A stretch of 64,000 nucleotides of DNA from Devosia sp. XK-2 (GCF_037113415.1 NZ_CP146608.1:392501-456500); one strand, 5' to 3'; numbered from the stretch's first letter, positions 7,328 to 16,737 are shown. Translations and numbers: made by a program. The notes: generated by a model from the letters alone, not told the origin.

Positions 7328-8391
7328 TACGAGTTTGAAACAGCTATTCTCGAAATCAGCGGCCTGATGCGGTTAGACCCAAACATCAAGAATGGCAAAA
7401 CCCCCATCACAAGGACAGAATACCCGAATAAGCCGCCAATCATTGCAAATCCGATGGACAGATGGACGAGGTTTTGCGCAGGCGATGATGTCCGCATCAT
7501 GTGAACGGGTCGCCAGCCATAGCCTCGAGCAACCACCGCTGCTACGACAACTCCAATCCACCAGTATTGAAGAGCCGATCCCAACATCCCTCCGGAGGCA
7601 GGGACGTCATCTTGTTCCACCAGCGTACCCAGCCCAAAGGACTTGGCAATGTCACCACCTGCCCCATGGTCGAGCATGCGGATAACCGCAGCTTCATCGC
7701 CGCCATAAAATGCAAGGTTCTTGCCAAGCCCAATTAAAGCATAGCCAACAAACATCGCCAGGGTGAGGGCAATAGAAACGGCTGCAATTGGGTTGTTCTT
7801 GAGAAGTTTGGCCTCCATCAACAAGGCGACCAAGATGATACCTGCTGAAAGCGCCATTGCGGCCAGTAGTGTGCCGGAACTTACCCCCGCCAGAAGACAT
7901 CCGAGTATTACCGAGATGGTGTGGACGGACTTCCATTCTCTCCGCGTGAACCAGTCGGCTCCAGCGAAAATTATCAGCAAATAGCCATAGAAAGCCAACA
8001 GCAGGCGTCCGTTCATCAACATGGACATTGCGAACATGCAGAAGACCACGGTGTCTCGGCGCCACACGTAACCCTTTGGGCCCCATACGTCGATACTAAT
8101 GCGTGCGACAAGCATGCTCATGAAGAGCAGAACTAGGACGCATGCACAACTGAATACAAGGTCGGGGGGGGAGTTTGTGAACTCGGCCACAGCGAATATC
8201 GGGTAGTAGACCAGGTAGCGAAGTCCATGCGGGTGTCCACTGAGCAGCGCCCCAAGGGGATCGTGCCCAGCCGACTGCCACATGTGCCATGCCTGAGAAT
8301 TGAGCGAGAACGTTTTCCACCCGACTAATACCGTCAGCAAGAGCGACAAAGTTGCACAGATGGCCACAAGGCCGAGTCGTTCAATCTTCAT
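7327..8391 (-). CDS. polytopic membrane protein, Wzy/EpsG-like candidate polymerase
   Basis: 354 residues with about ten hydrophobic segments from residue 7 to the C-terminus, two larger polar loops (HMWQSAGHDPLGALLSGHPH, 33-52, and a loop rich in Gly/Asp around 235-265). Length, topology and position beside glycan-building genes resemble Wzy-type O-antigen polymerases, which have little conserved sequence; this call is inference. ATG 8391 starts exactly before the first membrane helix; the open frame extends to 8655 but the added 88 residues have no protein-like quality. It is divergent from the dehydratase gene and coupled to the lipoprotein gene. Confidence 0.6.
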   Translation of the reverse strand: MKIERLGLVAICATLSLLLTVLVGWKTFSLNSQAWHMWQSAGHDPLGALLSGHPHGLRYLVYYPIFAVAEFTNSPPDLVFSCACVLVLLFMSMLVARISIDVWGPKGYVWRRDTVVFCMFAMSMLMNGRLLLAFYGYLLIIFAGADWFTRREWKSVHTISVILGCLLAGVSSGTLLAAMALSAGIILVALLMEAKLLKNNPIAAVSIALTLAMFVGYALIGLGKNLAFYGGDEAAVIRMLDHGAGGDIAKSFGLGTLVEQDDVPASGGMLGSALQYWWIGVVVAAVVARGYGWRPVHMMRTSSPAQNLVHLSIGFAMIGGLFGYSVLVMGVLPFLMFGSNRIRPLISRIAVSNS

Positions 8392-8730
8392 GGGGCCGCC
8401 GCTGATCGGTTGTGTGGCCCTGTTAGCGCCTACACGGTCGTGATGCAATCGAGTCTGCGCAGCCAACGTGCCGCTGATCATTCGGTGTTGCCACCGTGCA
8501 CTGCCGTTGGCGCCGCTGTGGCGGCAAAGAACTCCGTGAGGTTGAAGCGGCTGACAATACCAAGCCAATTGCTGCGGCACTTGGCGAGCGTCAGGGGAGA
8601 ACGAAGCTTGGAGTTGCTCCTGAGGGACATTCGTCGCAAATCCAGACGGCCTCACAGGTCACCTATTGACCAAAGTTGCCAATCATGACAGGCGACCTCA
8701 TCGACTGTCCAGACCGGTGATCTGTCACTC
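8392..8730. other. divergent intergenic region of the glycan locus
   Basis: 339 bp between the minus-strand membrane-protein gene and the plus-strand dehydratase operon. It must hold both promoters. No convincing ORF, terminator or palindrome was recognised. Confidence 0.4.
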
Positions 8731-10638
8731 ATGATACGTGAACTCGCGGCCCGCATCCTCAGCATTCCCCGGCGATGGAAACGTGTCGTCCTCGTTACCA
8801 CTGATACATTTATTCTTGTCCTTGCAGCCTGGGCCAGCTTGGCGATCCGGCTCGACACATTTGGCCTGCCCGGAACCGCGGATGAATGGTTCGCCATCAT
8901 CTCCGCGCCAGTCGTGGCGATCCCTATCTTTGCGGGCTTGGGTCTCTACCGTCCGGTTGTGCGCTACCTTCCAGAACGGGCCATGTGGACGATCTTCCAA
9001 GCTACCGCCCTGTCTGTGATGGCTTGGGTGCTCGTGGCCTTTATGGCACAGCTGTTGTGGCGCGGCTGGTTGCCACGATCTGTTCCGATCATCTTCTTCG
9101 CGATTGCTTGCATGCTGCTGATCGGCAGCCGGTTTATGGCCAAGTGGTTGATTTCACACCTGGGTCGAGACGTTCTTGTTCAGCGTCCATCGGTCGTCAT
9201 CTATGGCGCAGGCGCCGCCGGAACGCAGTTGGCTCAATCCCTGAAGATTACGCACGACGTGGTCGCGTTCGTTGACGACGATCCTGCACTGCATCGACGC
9301 GAAGTCGCGAACGTTCGGGTACATCCGCCCAGTGCCCTCCCAGCACTACTGGACAATTACGCTGTCCAGCAGATCATATTGTCCATGCCATCAATTTCCG
9401 CAGACCGTCGGAAGGCCGTCGTTGCGGATGTGTCCCGTTACGGCGTGAAGGTCCAGTCGCTACCCGACATTTCGGACCTGGTAAGGGGAAAATATCTCGT
9501 CAGCCAAGTGCGTGAGATCGAAATCGATGACCTCTTGGGGCGTTCCACGGTACCGCCTGACCTTGACCTTATTCGACAAATGGTCGCCGGTAAAACCATC
9601 ATGGTAACCGGGGCTGGAGGTTCGATCGGGTCTGAGCTTTGCAGGAAGATCTCACAATGGCGACCACAGCGCTTGGTCTTGTTCGAGGCCAATGAGTTTG
9701 CGCTCTACAAGATTGACCGTGAGCTAGCCGGGAGCGGGGACGCGGTTGTCGTGCCGGTCCTTGGTTCTGTCACAGATGAAGCGCTGGTTCGTCGCACGAT
9801 GGGACACTACGCGGTGGACGCGGTCTTCCATGCGGCCGCACACAAGCATGTTCCTCTGGTCGAGGCCAATGCACTTGAGGGTATCGAGAACAACGTTTTC
9901 GGCACCAAGACAGTGGTAGACGTGGCGTTTGCTCTCGGGGTGAAGAACTTCGTACTCATTTCGACCGACAAGGCCGTTCGCCCGACTAACGTGATGGGCG
10001 CCACCAAACGCTGGGCCGAGCTCATTGTGCGCGAGAAGGCCGTCGAAGCTGCGGTGGCGAACACCGGGCAGAAATTCTGCGCCGTGCGCTTTGGCAATGT
10101 CTTGGGGTCGAACGGTTCCGTTGTGCCCTTGTTTAAGGAGCAGATCGCTCACGGGGGACCCATCACGCTGACCGATCCGGCCATGACGCGTTATTTCATG
10201 TCTATCAAGGAGGCCGCTGAACTGATCGTTCAGGCTGGTGCGCTCTCGAGGGGCGGCGATGTGTTCCTGCTAGACATGGGTGAGCCTATGCTGATTTCGG
10301 ACTTGGCGGAAAACATGGTCCGATTGGCTGGCTTGTCTGTGAGGAATGCCGAAAATCCGCATGGTGACATCGAGATCGTGGCGGTTGGCAAGCGGCCCGG
10401 AGAGAAGCTCTATGAGGAGCTGTTCTACGACGATGCGGCGGCCGAGCGGACCAGGCACCCCAAAATCCTCCGGGCTGCGGCGGCTCTGGACGATCTGCAA
10501 ATGCGGCGTAAGCTTGACGTGTTACGCTCGGCTCTGCACGCCGCAGACGAGTCGCTGGCACGCAGCATTCTGTTTGGCCTAGTCGTCGAGTCGGATGTCA
10601 ACGACGCCGGACGCCCAGGCAAGGCGACTGCGGGATAG
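8731..10638 (+). CDS. NDP-sugar 4,6-dehydratase, PglF/WbpM/CapD family
   Basis: Membrane-bound dehydratase that converts UDP-GlcNAc to the 4-keto-6-deoxy sugar, the entry step to bacillosamine, legionaminic acid and related sugars. Four N-terminal helices (about 19-134), a first nucleotide-binding fold (GAGAAGTQ, near 158), then the SDR domain with MVTGAGGSIGSE (near 292) and STDKAVRPTNVMGATKR (410-426). Met in place of the usual SDR tyrosine is the S/T-M-K triad of long dehydratases. 635 residues is normal. It is the first gene of the long operon; together with the aminotransferase and acetyltransferase at its far end it would make UDP-diNAc-bacillosamine. Substrate is inferred. Confidence 0.9.
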   Translation: MIRELAARILSIPRRWKRVVLVTTDTFILVLAAWASLAIRLDTFGLPGTADEWFAIISAPVVAIPIFAGLGLYRPVVRYLPERAMWTIFQATALSVMAWVLVAFMAQLLWRGWLPRSVPIIFFAIACMLLIGSRFMAKWLISHLGRDVLVQRPSVVIYGAGAAGTQLAQSLKITHDVVAFVDDDPALHRREVANVRVHPPSALPALLDNYAVQQIILSMPSISADRRKAVVADVSRYGVKVQSLPDISDLVRGKYLVSQVREIEIDDLLGRSTVPPDLDLIRQMVAGKTIMVTGAGGSIGSELCRKISQWRPQRLVLFEANEFALYKIDRELAGSGDAVVVPVLGSVTDEALVRRTMGHYAVDAVFHAAAHKHVPLVEANALEGIENNVFGTKTVVDVAFALGVKNFVLISTDKAVRPTNVMGATKRWAELIVREKAVEAAVANTGQKFCAVRFGNVLGSNGSVVPLFKEQIAHGGPITLTDPAMTRYFMSIKEAAELIVQAGALSRGGDVFLLDMGEPMLISDLAENMVRLAGLSVRNAENPHGDIEIVAVGKRPGEKLYEELFYDDAAAERTRHPKILRAAAALDDLQMRRKLDVLRSALHAADESLARSILFGLVVESDVNDAGRPGKATAG

Positions 10639-10694
10639 TGTGCCGGAGCAGCCCTGCGATAGCGGGCTCCCCCTCGTCTGAGGAAGACGTCGAT

Positions 10695-11528
10695 ATGCGA
10701 TTAATTTTCATCACTAATGTGCCCGAATTGGCTGCATACGTGTCCGACCGCGGGGTTGAGCGGGTGATGGTCGATCTCGAATTGCTCGGCAAGGTCGAGA
10801 GGCAGGGACACCTGTCCACCGTAATCAGCCGCCACACATTTGATGATGTTGCACGGATTCGCAGAGCCATTCCCAACAAGAATTTGATGGTCCGCCTCAA
10901 CCCTCTGAACGTCGCTAGCCGTGACGAGGTCGAGCGCGCGATCGATCTTGGGGCAGATGTTCTGATGCTTCCTATGTTCCGTTCGGCACAGGAGGTTGAG
11001 CAGTTCTGCGCCCTTGTTGACGGCAGGGTCCGGATCTGCCTGCTTCTTGAAACCGCCGGGGCGGCCACCAATGTCGCCGATATCGTTCGCGTCCAGGGTG
11101 TGCATGAGGTCCATATCGGCCTCAATGACCTGCATCTGGATCTAGGACGCACGTTCATGTTCGAACCTCTTGCGGATGGCCTCGTCGACCAACTTGCAGG
11201 TGCGGTCACCGGCGCTGGTCTTGCCTTGGGCGTTGGCGGTCTGGCGCGGTCCGGCGAAGGGCTCCTGCCTGCCGAAATGCTTGTTGCCGAACACGTGCGC
11301 CTCGGATCGACAGGGGCAATTCTCTCACGCACATTCCACCGGAACCGACTTACGGTTCAAGACCTCGAAGCCGAGATGGATTTTGCGTCCGAAGTGGCCA
11401 AGCTGCAGGACGCCTATCGCGCATTCGGGCAGTCCTCGCCAGACGAGCTTCGGGCCATCCATCACGAAGTGGCCTTGCGCGTCGCAGGTATCGTGCGCGA
11501 TAAATCGGCGGGTGGCCGGGCGTCGTGA
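10695..11528 (+). CDS. HpcH/HpaI aldolase/citrate-lyase family protein
   Basis: TIM-barrel class II pyruvate aldolase family member, about 277 residues. The two metal ligands are visible: Glu in RICLLLETAGA and Asp in HIGLNDLHLDLG. Family members cleave or form 2-keto-3-deoxy acids with pyruvate or phosphoenolpyruvate-derived carbon, but this branch is not a known degradative HpaI. It sits second in a surface-glycan operon, 56 bp after the dehydratase and overlapping the flippase gene by 4 bp. ATG 10695 follows AGGAAG; an earlier in-frame GTG at 10638 has no ribosome site. Its reaction here is unknown; it may supply or modify a keto-acid substituent. Confidence 0.8.
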   Translation: MRLIFITNVPELAAYVSDRGVERVMVDLELLGKVERQGHLSTVISRHTFDDVARIRRAIPNKNLMVRLNPLNVASRDEVERAIDLGADVLMLPMFRSAQEVEQFCALVDGRVRICLLLETAGAATNVADIVRVQGVHEVHIGLNDLHLDLGRTFMFEPLADGLVDQLAGAVTGAGLALGVGGLARSGEGLLPAEMLVAEHVRLGSTGAILSRTFHRNRLTVQDLEAEMDFASEVAKLQDAYRAFGQSSPDELRAIHHEVALRVAGIVRDKSAGGRAS

Positions 11529-12997
11529 AGAGCCTCGTCTCCGCAAGCGTGGTGCTAAGCCTGACGCTGCTCTTGGGGCGGTTGTCTGGTTTCGTGCGCG
11601 AGATTCAATTGGGTGCCACATTTGGCCTGTCTCGCGAAGGCGACTTCGCGATTGTCATGTTGACCACCCCGGACTTGCTCGTCAATCTCCTGCTGGCCGG
11701 CGGACTTAGCGCAGCGCTCGTTCCTGAATTCGCCCGTCTCGATGCATGCGGACGAGCACGTGTCTTCGGGGTAATAAGCCTTCTGGTGCTGGCCCTCTTC
11801 GGGACGATCGGGATCGTGCTTGCGTTCTTTCCTGCGTTGCTGCTCTTGGCCTTTGCTCCCGGCTATGCCGGCACGCCGCCGAGTGCCTACGCGCTGCCTT
11901 ATGCCATAGCGGCCATAGCCATTCCGTTGGCGGGCCTCACAGGCGTCACTTCGGCACTTCTCAATTCGCAGCATCGTTTTTTTGTTGCGGGCACCGGGAC
12001 CTTAGTCTTCAATTTGACCATCATCCTGGTGCTCTTTTTGGTACCCTCGGGGTCGCAATCCTTGCTCGTCCTCGCCATCGGACTGGCCCTTGCGGCCTCT
12101 CTGCGTTACATCAGCCAAGTGATCGCGGCCCTGCCGCATACAAACTGGGCTGCCGCCCCCGATCGTGACACCGACTACCACCGACTGGCATTTCGCTTCA
12201 TCCAGGCTCTTGGCGCTGCCACAATTGTTCTGTTTATCCCAGTCATCCTAAGGGCCCTCATATCGCTGAATGGCGAAGGCAACATTGCTGCCTTCAACTT
12301 CGCTACCAAGCTGGTGGAGCTCCCCCTTGGCATAGCCATCACAACGATCAGCACCGTGGCTTTCCCGGCATTGAGCAGGGCCTTCGGTGCCAATGATGGA
12401 CCCGAGCAATTGCGCATTTATGAGAGTGGCGTACAGCGCGCACTGCTTCTGGCACTTTGCATCACCATCCCCGGTATCTGGTTCTCCTACCCGCTGGTCG
12501 AACTGGTTTTTGGCCGGGGACGCATCGGTCTCTCTGATCTGGCCCTGATCAGCGACTTGGCCCGCTTGGGCTTCCTGACCTTGCCATTCATCGCGGTCAG
12601 TTCGATGGCTACGACGCTTCTCAATGCACGGGGGCAAACTGGCCGGCTGTTCAAGGTGACCCTTGTTAGTGTGTGTGTCGTTCCGCTGGCCGCTTTGCCC
12701 GGCCTATGGAACGCGGACGCGCGCTTGGTCATGGCGGCACTACCGGTTTTCCACTTCGTGTATGCGATTGCGCTGGTGCTGACGGCTCAGCAGCCGGTCT
12801 TTGCCGGCTGGTATGGGGCCTGGAGAGGCCTCTTCCGCCCAGCGCTCGCCGCTGTAGCTGCGACTGCCTTTTGTGCAATACTTGCCAGCGTCACCGGAAC
12901 GGATTCTGCTATTGTCGGCGCGAGCCTAGCCTTGGCCGCGATGCTCGTGGCCGTGGTGGCATCTGACGGCAATCCTCTGCGAAAGAGGACCCTATAG
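11525..12997 (+). CDS. MurJ/MviN-like lipid-linked glycan flippase
   Basis: MOP-superfamily flippase of 490 residues with about 14 hydrophobic segments. The N-terminus 'LGRLSGFVREIQLGATFGLS' followed by 'LLVNLLLAGGLSAALVPEF' is the MurJ signature (RxxGFxRD and the LFxEGAFSxAFVP region, here altered). The usual acidic stretch is weaker than in essential MurJ, and the gene lies in a glycan operon far from murein genes, so it more likely moves the undecaprenyl-linked product of this locus across the inner membrane, in place of Wzx. GTG start overlaps the previous stop (GTGA). Confidence 0.85.
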   Translation: MKSLVSASVVLSLTLLLGRLSGFVREIQLGATFGLSREGDFAIVMLTTPDLLVNLLLAGGLSAALVPEFARLDACGRARVFGVISLLVLALFGTIGIVLAFFPALLLLAFAPGYAGTPPSAYALPYAIAAIAIPLAGLTGVTSALLNSQHRFFVAGTGTLVFNLTIILVLFLVPSGSQSLLVLAIGLALAASLRYISQVIAALPHTNWAAAPDRDTDYHRLAFRFIQALGAATIVLFIPVILRALISLNGEGNIAAFNFATKLVELPLGIAITTISTVAFPALSRAFGANDGPEQLRIYESGVQRALLLALCITIPGIWFSYPLVELVFGRGRIGLSDLALISDLARLGFLTLPFIAVSSMATTLLNARGQTGRLFKVTLVSVCVVPLAALPGLWNADARLVMAALPVFHFVYAIALVLTAQQPVFAGWYGAWRGLFRPALAAVAATAFCAILASVTGTDSAIVGASLALAAMLVAVVASDGNPLRKRTL

Positions 12998-13004
12998 GAC
13001 TGCC

Positions 13005-13562
13005 ATGCTGAAACGAGGCTTTGATATCCTGAGCGCTGCGTCTGTCCTGATCGTCAGTTCGCCGGTCTGGTTGGTAATTGCCCTTCTGATCAAGGCCCAC
13101 GATAGCGGCCCGGTCTTCTACCGGCAGGTTCGCACAGGCCTGGGTGGGCGCGCATTCGGCATGCTGAAGTTCCGCTCGATGGTGCAGAATGCGGACAAGA
13201 TTGGCGGCTACACGACCGCGGACAACGACTCTCGCATTACGCCAATTGGAAGATTTATCCGCCGCACCAGCCTTGATGAACTACCCCAGCTTTTCAATGT
13301 TCTGCGTGGCGACATGAGCGTCGTGGGACCCCGTCCCGATGTGCCTGAGCAGCGCTCTCTTTATAGCGCTGAAGAGTTTGAAAAGCGCAATCGCGTTCGT
13401 CCCGGCATTACCGGTCTGGCCCAAGCGACCATGCGATCCACCGCGACACGCGAAGAACGGAAGCGCCTCGATCTGGAATATGTTGATCAAGCAAGCTTTC
13501 TCCTCGACATGAAAATACTGGCGCTGACGATCCGTCAGGTTTTGACAAAAGGTGGCAATTAG
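13005..13562 (+). CDS. phosphoglycosyltransferase (bacterial sugar transferase), PglC-like
   Basis: Initiating enzyme that transfers a sugar-1-phosphate from a UDP-sugar to undecaprenyl phosphate. At 185 residues it is the small monotopic form. One re-entrant hydrophobic segment (about 8-30), then KFRSMVQNAD, 'TSLDELPQLFNVLRGDMSVV' and GPRPDVPEQ, the signature with the catalytic acidic residues. Small PglC-type enzymes often use UDP-diNAc-bacillosamine, which this operon can probably make, so that substrate is a reasonable inference. Gaps to its neighbours are 7 and 2 bp. Confidence 0.92.
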   Translation: MLKRGFDILSAASVLIVSSPVWLVIALLIKAHDSGPVFYRQVRTGLGGRAFGMLKFRSMVQNADKIGGYTTADNDSRITPIGRFIRRTSLDELPQLFNVLRGDMSVVGPRPDVPEQRSLYSAEEFEKRNRVRPGITGLAQATMRSTATREERKRLDLEYVDQASFLLDMKILALTIRQVLTKGGN

Positions 13563-13564
13563 CG

Positions 13565-15325
13565 ATGTGCGGCATATTCGGCTATTTTGACCGGCAGGGA
13601 CGGGGGCTGTCCGAGCAGACCCTTGCGGCCATGGCCAGCTCAATCCAGCATCGCGGCCCGGACGGGCAAGGTGTCTTTGCGGAACCCGGCATCGCCCTGG
13701 GCAATCAGCGCCTGTCTATCATTGATGTTGACGGGGGAAGCCAACCGTTTATCTCCGACGACGGCAATATCGTCGTCGTACAGAACGGCGAGATATTCAA
13801 CCACGTCGAACTGGCTGCGGAACTAAAAGGCACGCGCTTTGCCTGCCGCACCCACTCGGATACCGAAGTGCTGTTGCGCCTTTATGAACGCGACGGTATC
13901 GACTTCGTGCCGCGCCTCAACGGCATGTTCGCGATTGCTATATTCGACCGGCGCACGCAGAGCGTCTATCTCATTCGCGACCGCATTGGCGTAAAGCCGC
14001 TTTACATTTTTGATGATGGCGGCCGAGCGGTGTTCGGCTCAGAAATCAAGGCCATTCTTCCTGCCACCGGCAGCCTGCAGATGGACGAGGAGGCACTGTA
14101 TCACTTCCTAACCTACAACTACGTGCCGCGTCCTTTCACCATGTTCAGCGGGGTCCGGCATGTGTTGCCAGGCCACTGGTTGAAGATCGACCGCGCCGGA
14201 ACTCAGCAGTTCCGTTGGTGGGACTTGGCATCATTGGAGCCGGTGGAGCAGAGCGAGGCGGCCTGGATCGAAGAGATCAATGCTACGCTGGAGGACGCGG
14301 TGCGCATCAGGTTACGCGCCGATGTGCCCTTCGGTGCCTTCCTCTCCGGCGGGGTGGATTCATCCACCGTCGTCGGACTAATGTCCCGGCACATGGCCAG
14401 CCCGGTGAAGACCTTCTCCATCGGATTTGACGATCCGCGCTACGACGAAACCGCTTTTGCTCAGGAAGCGGCGGACATGTTTGGCACCGAGCACACTTCG
14501 CAGAGAGTTGCGCCGAACATGCTCGATCTCTGGCCTATGGCCACCTATCATTGCGACCAACCGCATGGTGACGTATCCTTCTTGCCGACTTTCAAGGTTT
14601 CGGAAATGGCCGCCAAGCACGTGAAGATGGTGCTGACCGGAGACGGTGGTGACGAATTGTTCGCCGGCTACGATAAGTACAAGAACTTCTTTACGCCAGC
14701 TGTCGAAGGGCTTGATGAGGCCGCATTCCGCGCTGCCTACTATCGCAACATCAGCCTGTTCCAGGATGAACAGAAGGCACGGCTTCTTGAAAACGCCGAC
14801 GGGGAAGGGCAGAACTCCTTTGCTCTCGTGTCCGAGCTCTTCGATCGCGTTCCACATTGGGACCGCGTCAACCAGGCGCTCTACATCGACATGGAGCTGC
14901 TTCTCTCTGGCAACAACCTAGTTAAACCAGATCGCATGGGTATGGCGGTTTCGCTTGAGGCGCGCACGCCCTTCCTGGATTATCGCATGATGGAACTGGC
15001 CTTCCGTATGCCTGGCAACATGAAGCTGCGCGACGGCGTGACCAAATATGTCCTGAAGAAGGCCGTATCGCCGATGATCGGGCACAACCTTGCCTATCGC
15101 GAAAAGCAGATGTTTACTGTGCCGGTGGGTGGCTGGTTCCGTAACGAGCTGCGTGAGTACTGTCGGCAAATGCTGGGTGGCCAGTCCTTCGGGCGCCGCA
15201 CCGGTCTGTTCACAGACGAAGTATCAGTGCTGCTGGAGAACCATATCCAAGGGTCGCAGAACAACACGCGCGAAATCCGCGCCCTGATCGCCATCGAGCA
15301 TTGGGCCAAGGCCTTTAGCGCATGA
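13565..15325 (+). CDS. asnB: asparagine synthase (glutamine-hydrolysing) family protein
   Basis: Two-domain amidotransferase of 586 residues. Cys2 (MCGIFGYF) is the glutaminase nucleophile, with HRGPDG and 'NGEIFNHVEL' of the Ntn domain. The synthetase domain has the ATP PP-loop SGGVDSST near 261 and TGDGGDELFAGYDKY. It ends with 4 bp overlap into the next gene. Copies inside glycan operons often amidate sugar carboxylates or amino acid substituents instead of making free asparagine (as with WbpS-like enzymes), so the acceptor is open. Gene symbol reflects family, not proven function. Confidence 0.88.
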   Translation: MCGIFGYFDRQGRGLSEQTLAAMASSIQHRGPDGQGVFAEPGIALGNQRLSIIDVDGGSQPFISDDGNIVVVQNGEIFNHVELAAELKGTRFACRTHSDTEVLLRLYERDGIDFVPRLNGMFAIAIFDRRTQSVYLIRDRIGVKPLYIFDDGGRAVFGSEIKAILPATGSLQMDEEALYHFLTYNYVPRPFTMFSGVRHVLPGHWLKIDRAGTQQFRWWDLASLEPVEQSEAAWIEEINATLEDAVRIRLRADVPFGAFLSGGVDSSTVVGLMSRHMASPVKTFSIGFDDPRYDETAFAQEAADMFGTEHTSQRVAPNMLDLWPMATYHCDQPHGDVSFLPTFKVSEMAAKHVKMVLTGDGGDELFAGYDKYKNFFTPAVEGLDEAAFRAAYYRNISLFQDEQKARLLENADGEGQNSFALVSELFDRVPHWDRVNQALYIDMELLLSGNNLVKPDRMGMAVSLEARTPFLDYRMMELAFRMPGNMKLRDGVTKYVLKKAVSPMIGHNLAYREKQMFTVPVGGWFRNELREYCRQMLGGQSFGRRTGLFTDEVSVLLENHIQGSQNNTREIRALIAIEHWAKAFSA

Positions 15326-16593
15326 GAAAGCTGCCAGAGGGCCAGATCGACGTGCTGTTCGCGTCCTATGGTGGCGGGCATGTAACCATGCTGCGCCCTG
15401 TAGCTCAGGCCCTAGCACATGAGAATATTTCAGTTGGTTTCCTCGGCCTCACCACGGCCCAGGCCGACCTCGAACGCCACGGGCTCGATTACTTTGGATT
15501 TGCCGAGCTTGAAGGCGCAGATAGCGCCGCCGTGCAGGCCTGGGGTCGCGAATTCGCGGGACCGGAAGTGCCCGGCTCACCTGTGCCATATCCTGAGAGC
15601 GTCGCCTATCACGGACTCAATTTCCGCGATCAAGTCGCCTTGTGGGGCGAAACAGAGGCGCGGGCACACTACGCCAGACATGGGCGGCAAGGGTTTCTCC
15701 CGGTGCAGACGATGGAAAAGCTGCTTACACAGCTCAAGCCAAGGCTGGTCGTCGCCACCAATTCCCCCCGCGCTGAAAAAGCACTTTTCATCGCAGCACG
15801 TAATCTTGACATCCCCGCCCTCTGTTTAGTCGACCTCTTTGCTATCCAAGAGATCAAGTGGATTGCCCAGCCAGGCTATGCATCGCGGATTTGCGTCCTC
15901 AACCAGCAGATCGCCGACTTCTTCGTGGCCAATGGCTGCGACCCGGAAACTGTGGTGATTACGGGGAACCCGGCCTTCGACACTCTTTCTGCGCCGCACA
16001 CGCAAGCCGCAGGCAGAGCTCTGCGAGCCGAGCGTGGCTTCGGCGACGACGACAAAGTCATTCTCTGGGCCTCCAATGTCGAGCCCGATCGCCACCCTTT
16101 CACGGGTACTGCAGGCGATCCGACATTGCCACGACGCGTTGAGGCAGAATTGAGGAAGATCGTGGCGACGGAACCTGGCTGGCATCTGGTTGTTCGATAT
16201 CATCCAAGCGAGAACGTGAAATTCGTACCTCAGGCAAACGTCGTCCAGAGCACGCGCGCGGAAAACCTCCATGCATTGGTCAATGCCGTTGATGCGGTTG
16301 TGGTCATAGCATCGACAGTCGGACTCGAGGCCCATTTGGCCGGGACACCTGTCGTGTCCGTCGACATGTCCGTGTTCACGAACGACGCCCCCTATTCACG
16401 CATGGGGATTTCCAGAGGCGTCAATGCGCTCGACGATCTGCGAGAGATCTTGCGGGCGGCACTGGCCTCCGGCGGAGACGCGCCCCCTCCTGGCGACGGC
16501 TTGGCCTGCCGAGCGGTCGCCGACCAGATCAAATCTTTGCTTGCCGAGGTCCCCCATGGCGGCACCCGTTTACATGCCCGCCGAACCAATTGA
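15322..16593 (+). CDS. GT-B-fold glycosyltransferase-like protein
   Basis: 423 residues. The N-terminal 'DVLFASYGGGHVTMLRPVAQAL' motif is the glycine-rich acceptor-side loop of GT-B enzymes. The C-terminal half has VVITGNPAFD, ILWASNVEPDRHPF, VVRYHPSEN and 'VIASTVGLEAHLAGTPVVSV', a donor-site pattern shared with UDP-GlcNAc 2-epimerases, CDP-glycerol transferases and some sialyl-type transferases. It could attach the CMP-nonulosonate or another sugar to the lipid-linked chain. Exact donor cannot be read. Overlaps AsnB by 4 bp; followed by the largest gap of the operon (144 bp). Confidence 0.75.
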   Translation: MRKLPEGQIDVLFASYGGGHVTMLRPVAQALAHENISVGFLGLTTAQADLERHGLDYFGFAELEGADSAAVQAWGREFAGPEVPGSPVPYPESVAYHGLNFRDQVALWGETEARAHYARHGRQGFLPVQTMEKLLTQLKPRLVVATNSPRAEKALFIAARNLDIPALCLVDLFAIQEIKWIAQPGYASRICVLNQQIADFFVANGCDPETVVITGNPAFDTLSAPHTQAAGRALRAERGFGDDDKVILWASNVEPDRHPFTGTAGDPTLPRRVEAELRKIVATEPGWHLVVRYHPSENVKFVPQANVVQSTRAENLHALVNAVDAVVVIASTVGLEAHLAGTPVVSVDMSVFTNDAPYSRMGISRGVNALDDLREILRAALASGGDAPPPGDGLACRAVADQIKSLLAEVPHGGTRLHARRTN

Positions 16594-16737
16594 TATGAGC
16601 GGGCGGTTAACGTATGTCAGTTTTTCGCAATCATGTAGGCTGCCGCTGGCCCGCCGAAGCTGTGGTTGAACTCCACCAGAAATCAACATCCAAAAAGCTT
16701 GGGGCCCCGATTGAGGCCCCGAAAGAGGAACGACCTG
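16594..16737 (+). promoter_or_regulatory. longest gap inside the glycan operon, with a GC hairpin
   Basis: 144 bp before the amidotransferase gene, while all other downstream gaps are below 10 bp. It holds GGGGCC (16701-16706) and GGCCCC (16715-16720), a 6-bp stem with 8-base loop, 11 bases before the AAAGAGGAA ribosome site. This may be an internal promoter, an attenuator or a translation-control hairpin. No U-run follows, so it is not a standard terminator. Confidence 0.35.

Noticed and set aside
8392..8655. 88-residue N-terminal extension of the Wzy-like protein
   Set aside because: Polar, low-quality sequence before the first helix; ATG 8391 fits a membrane protein start.
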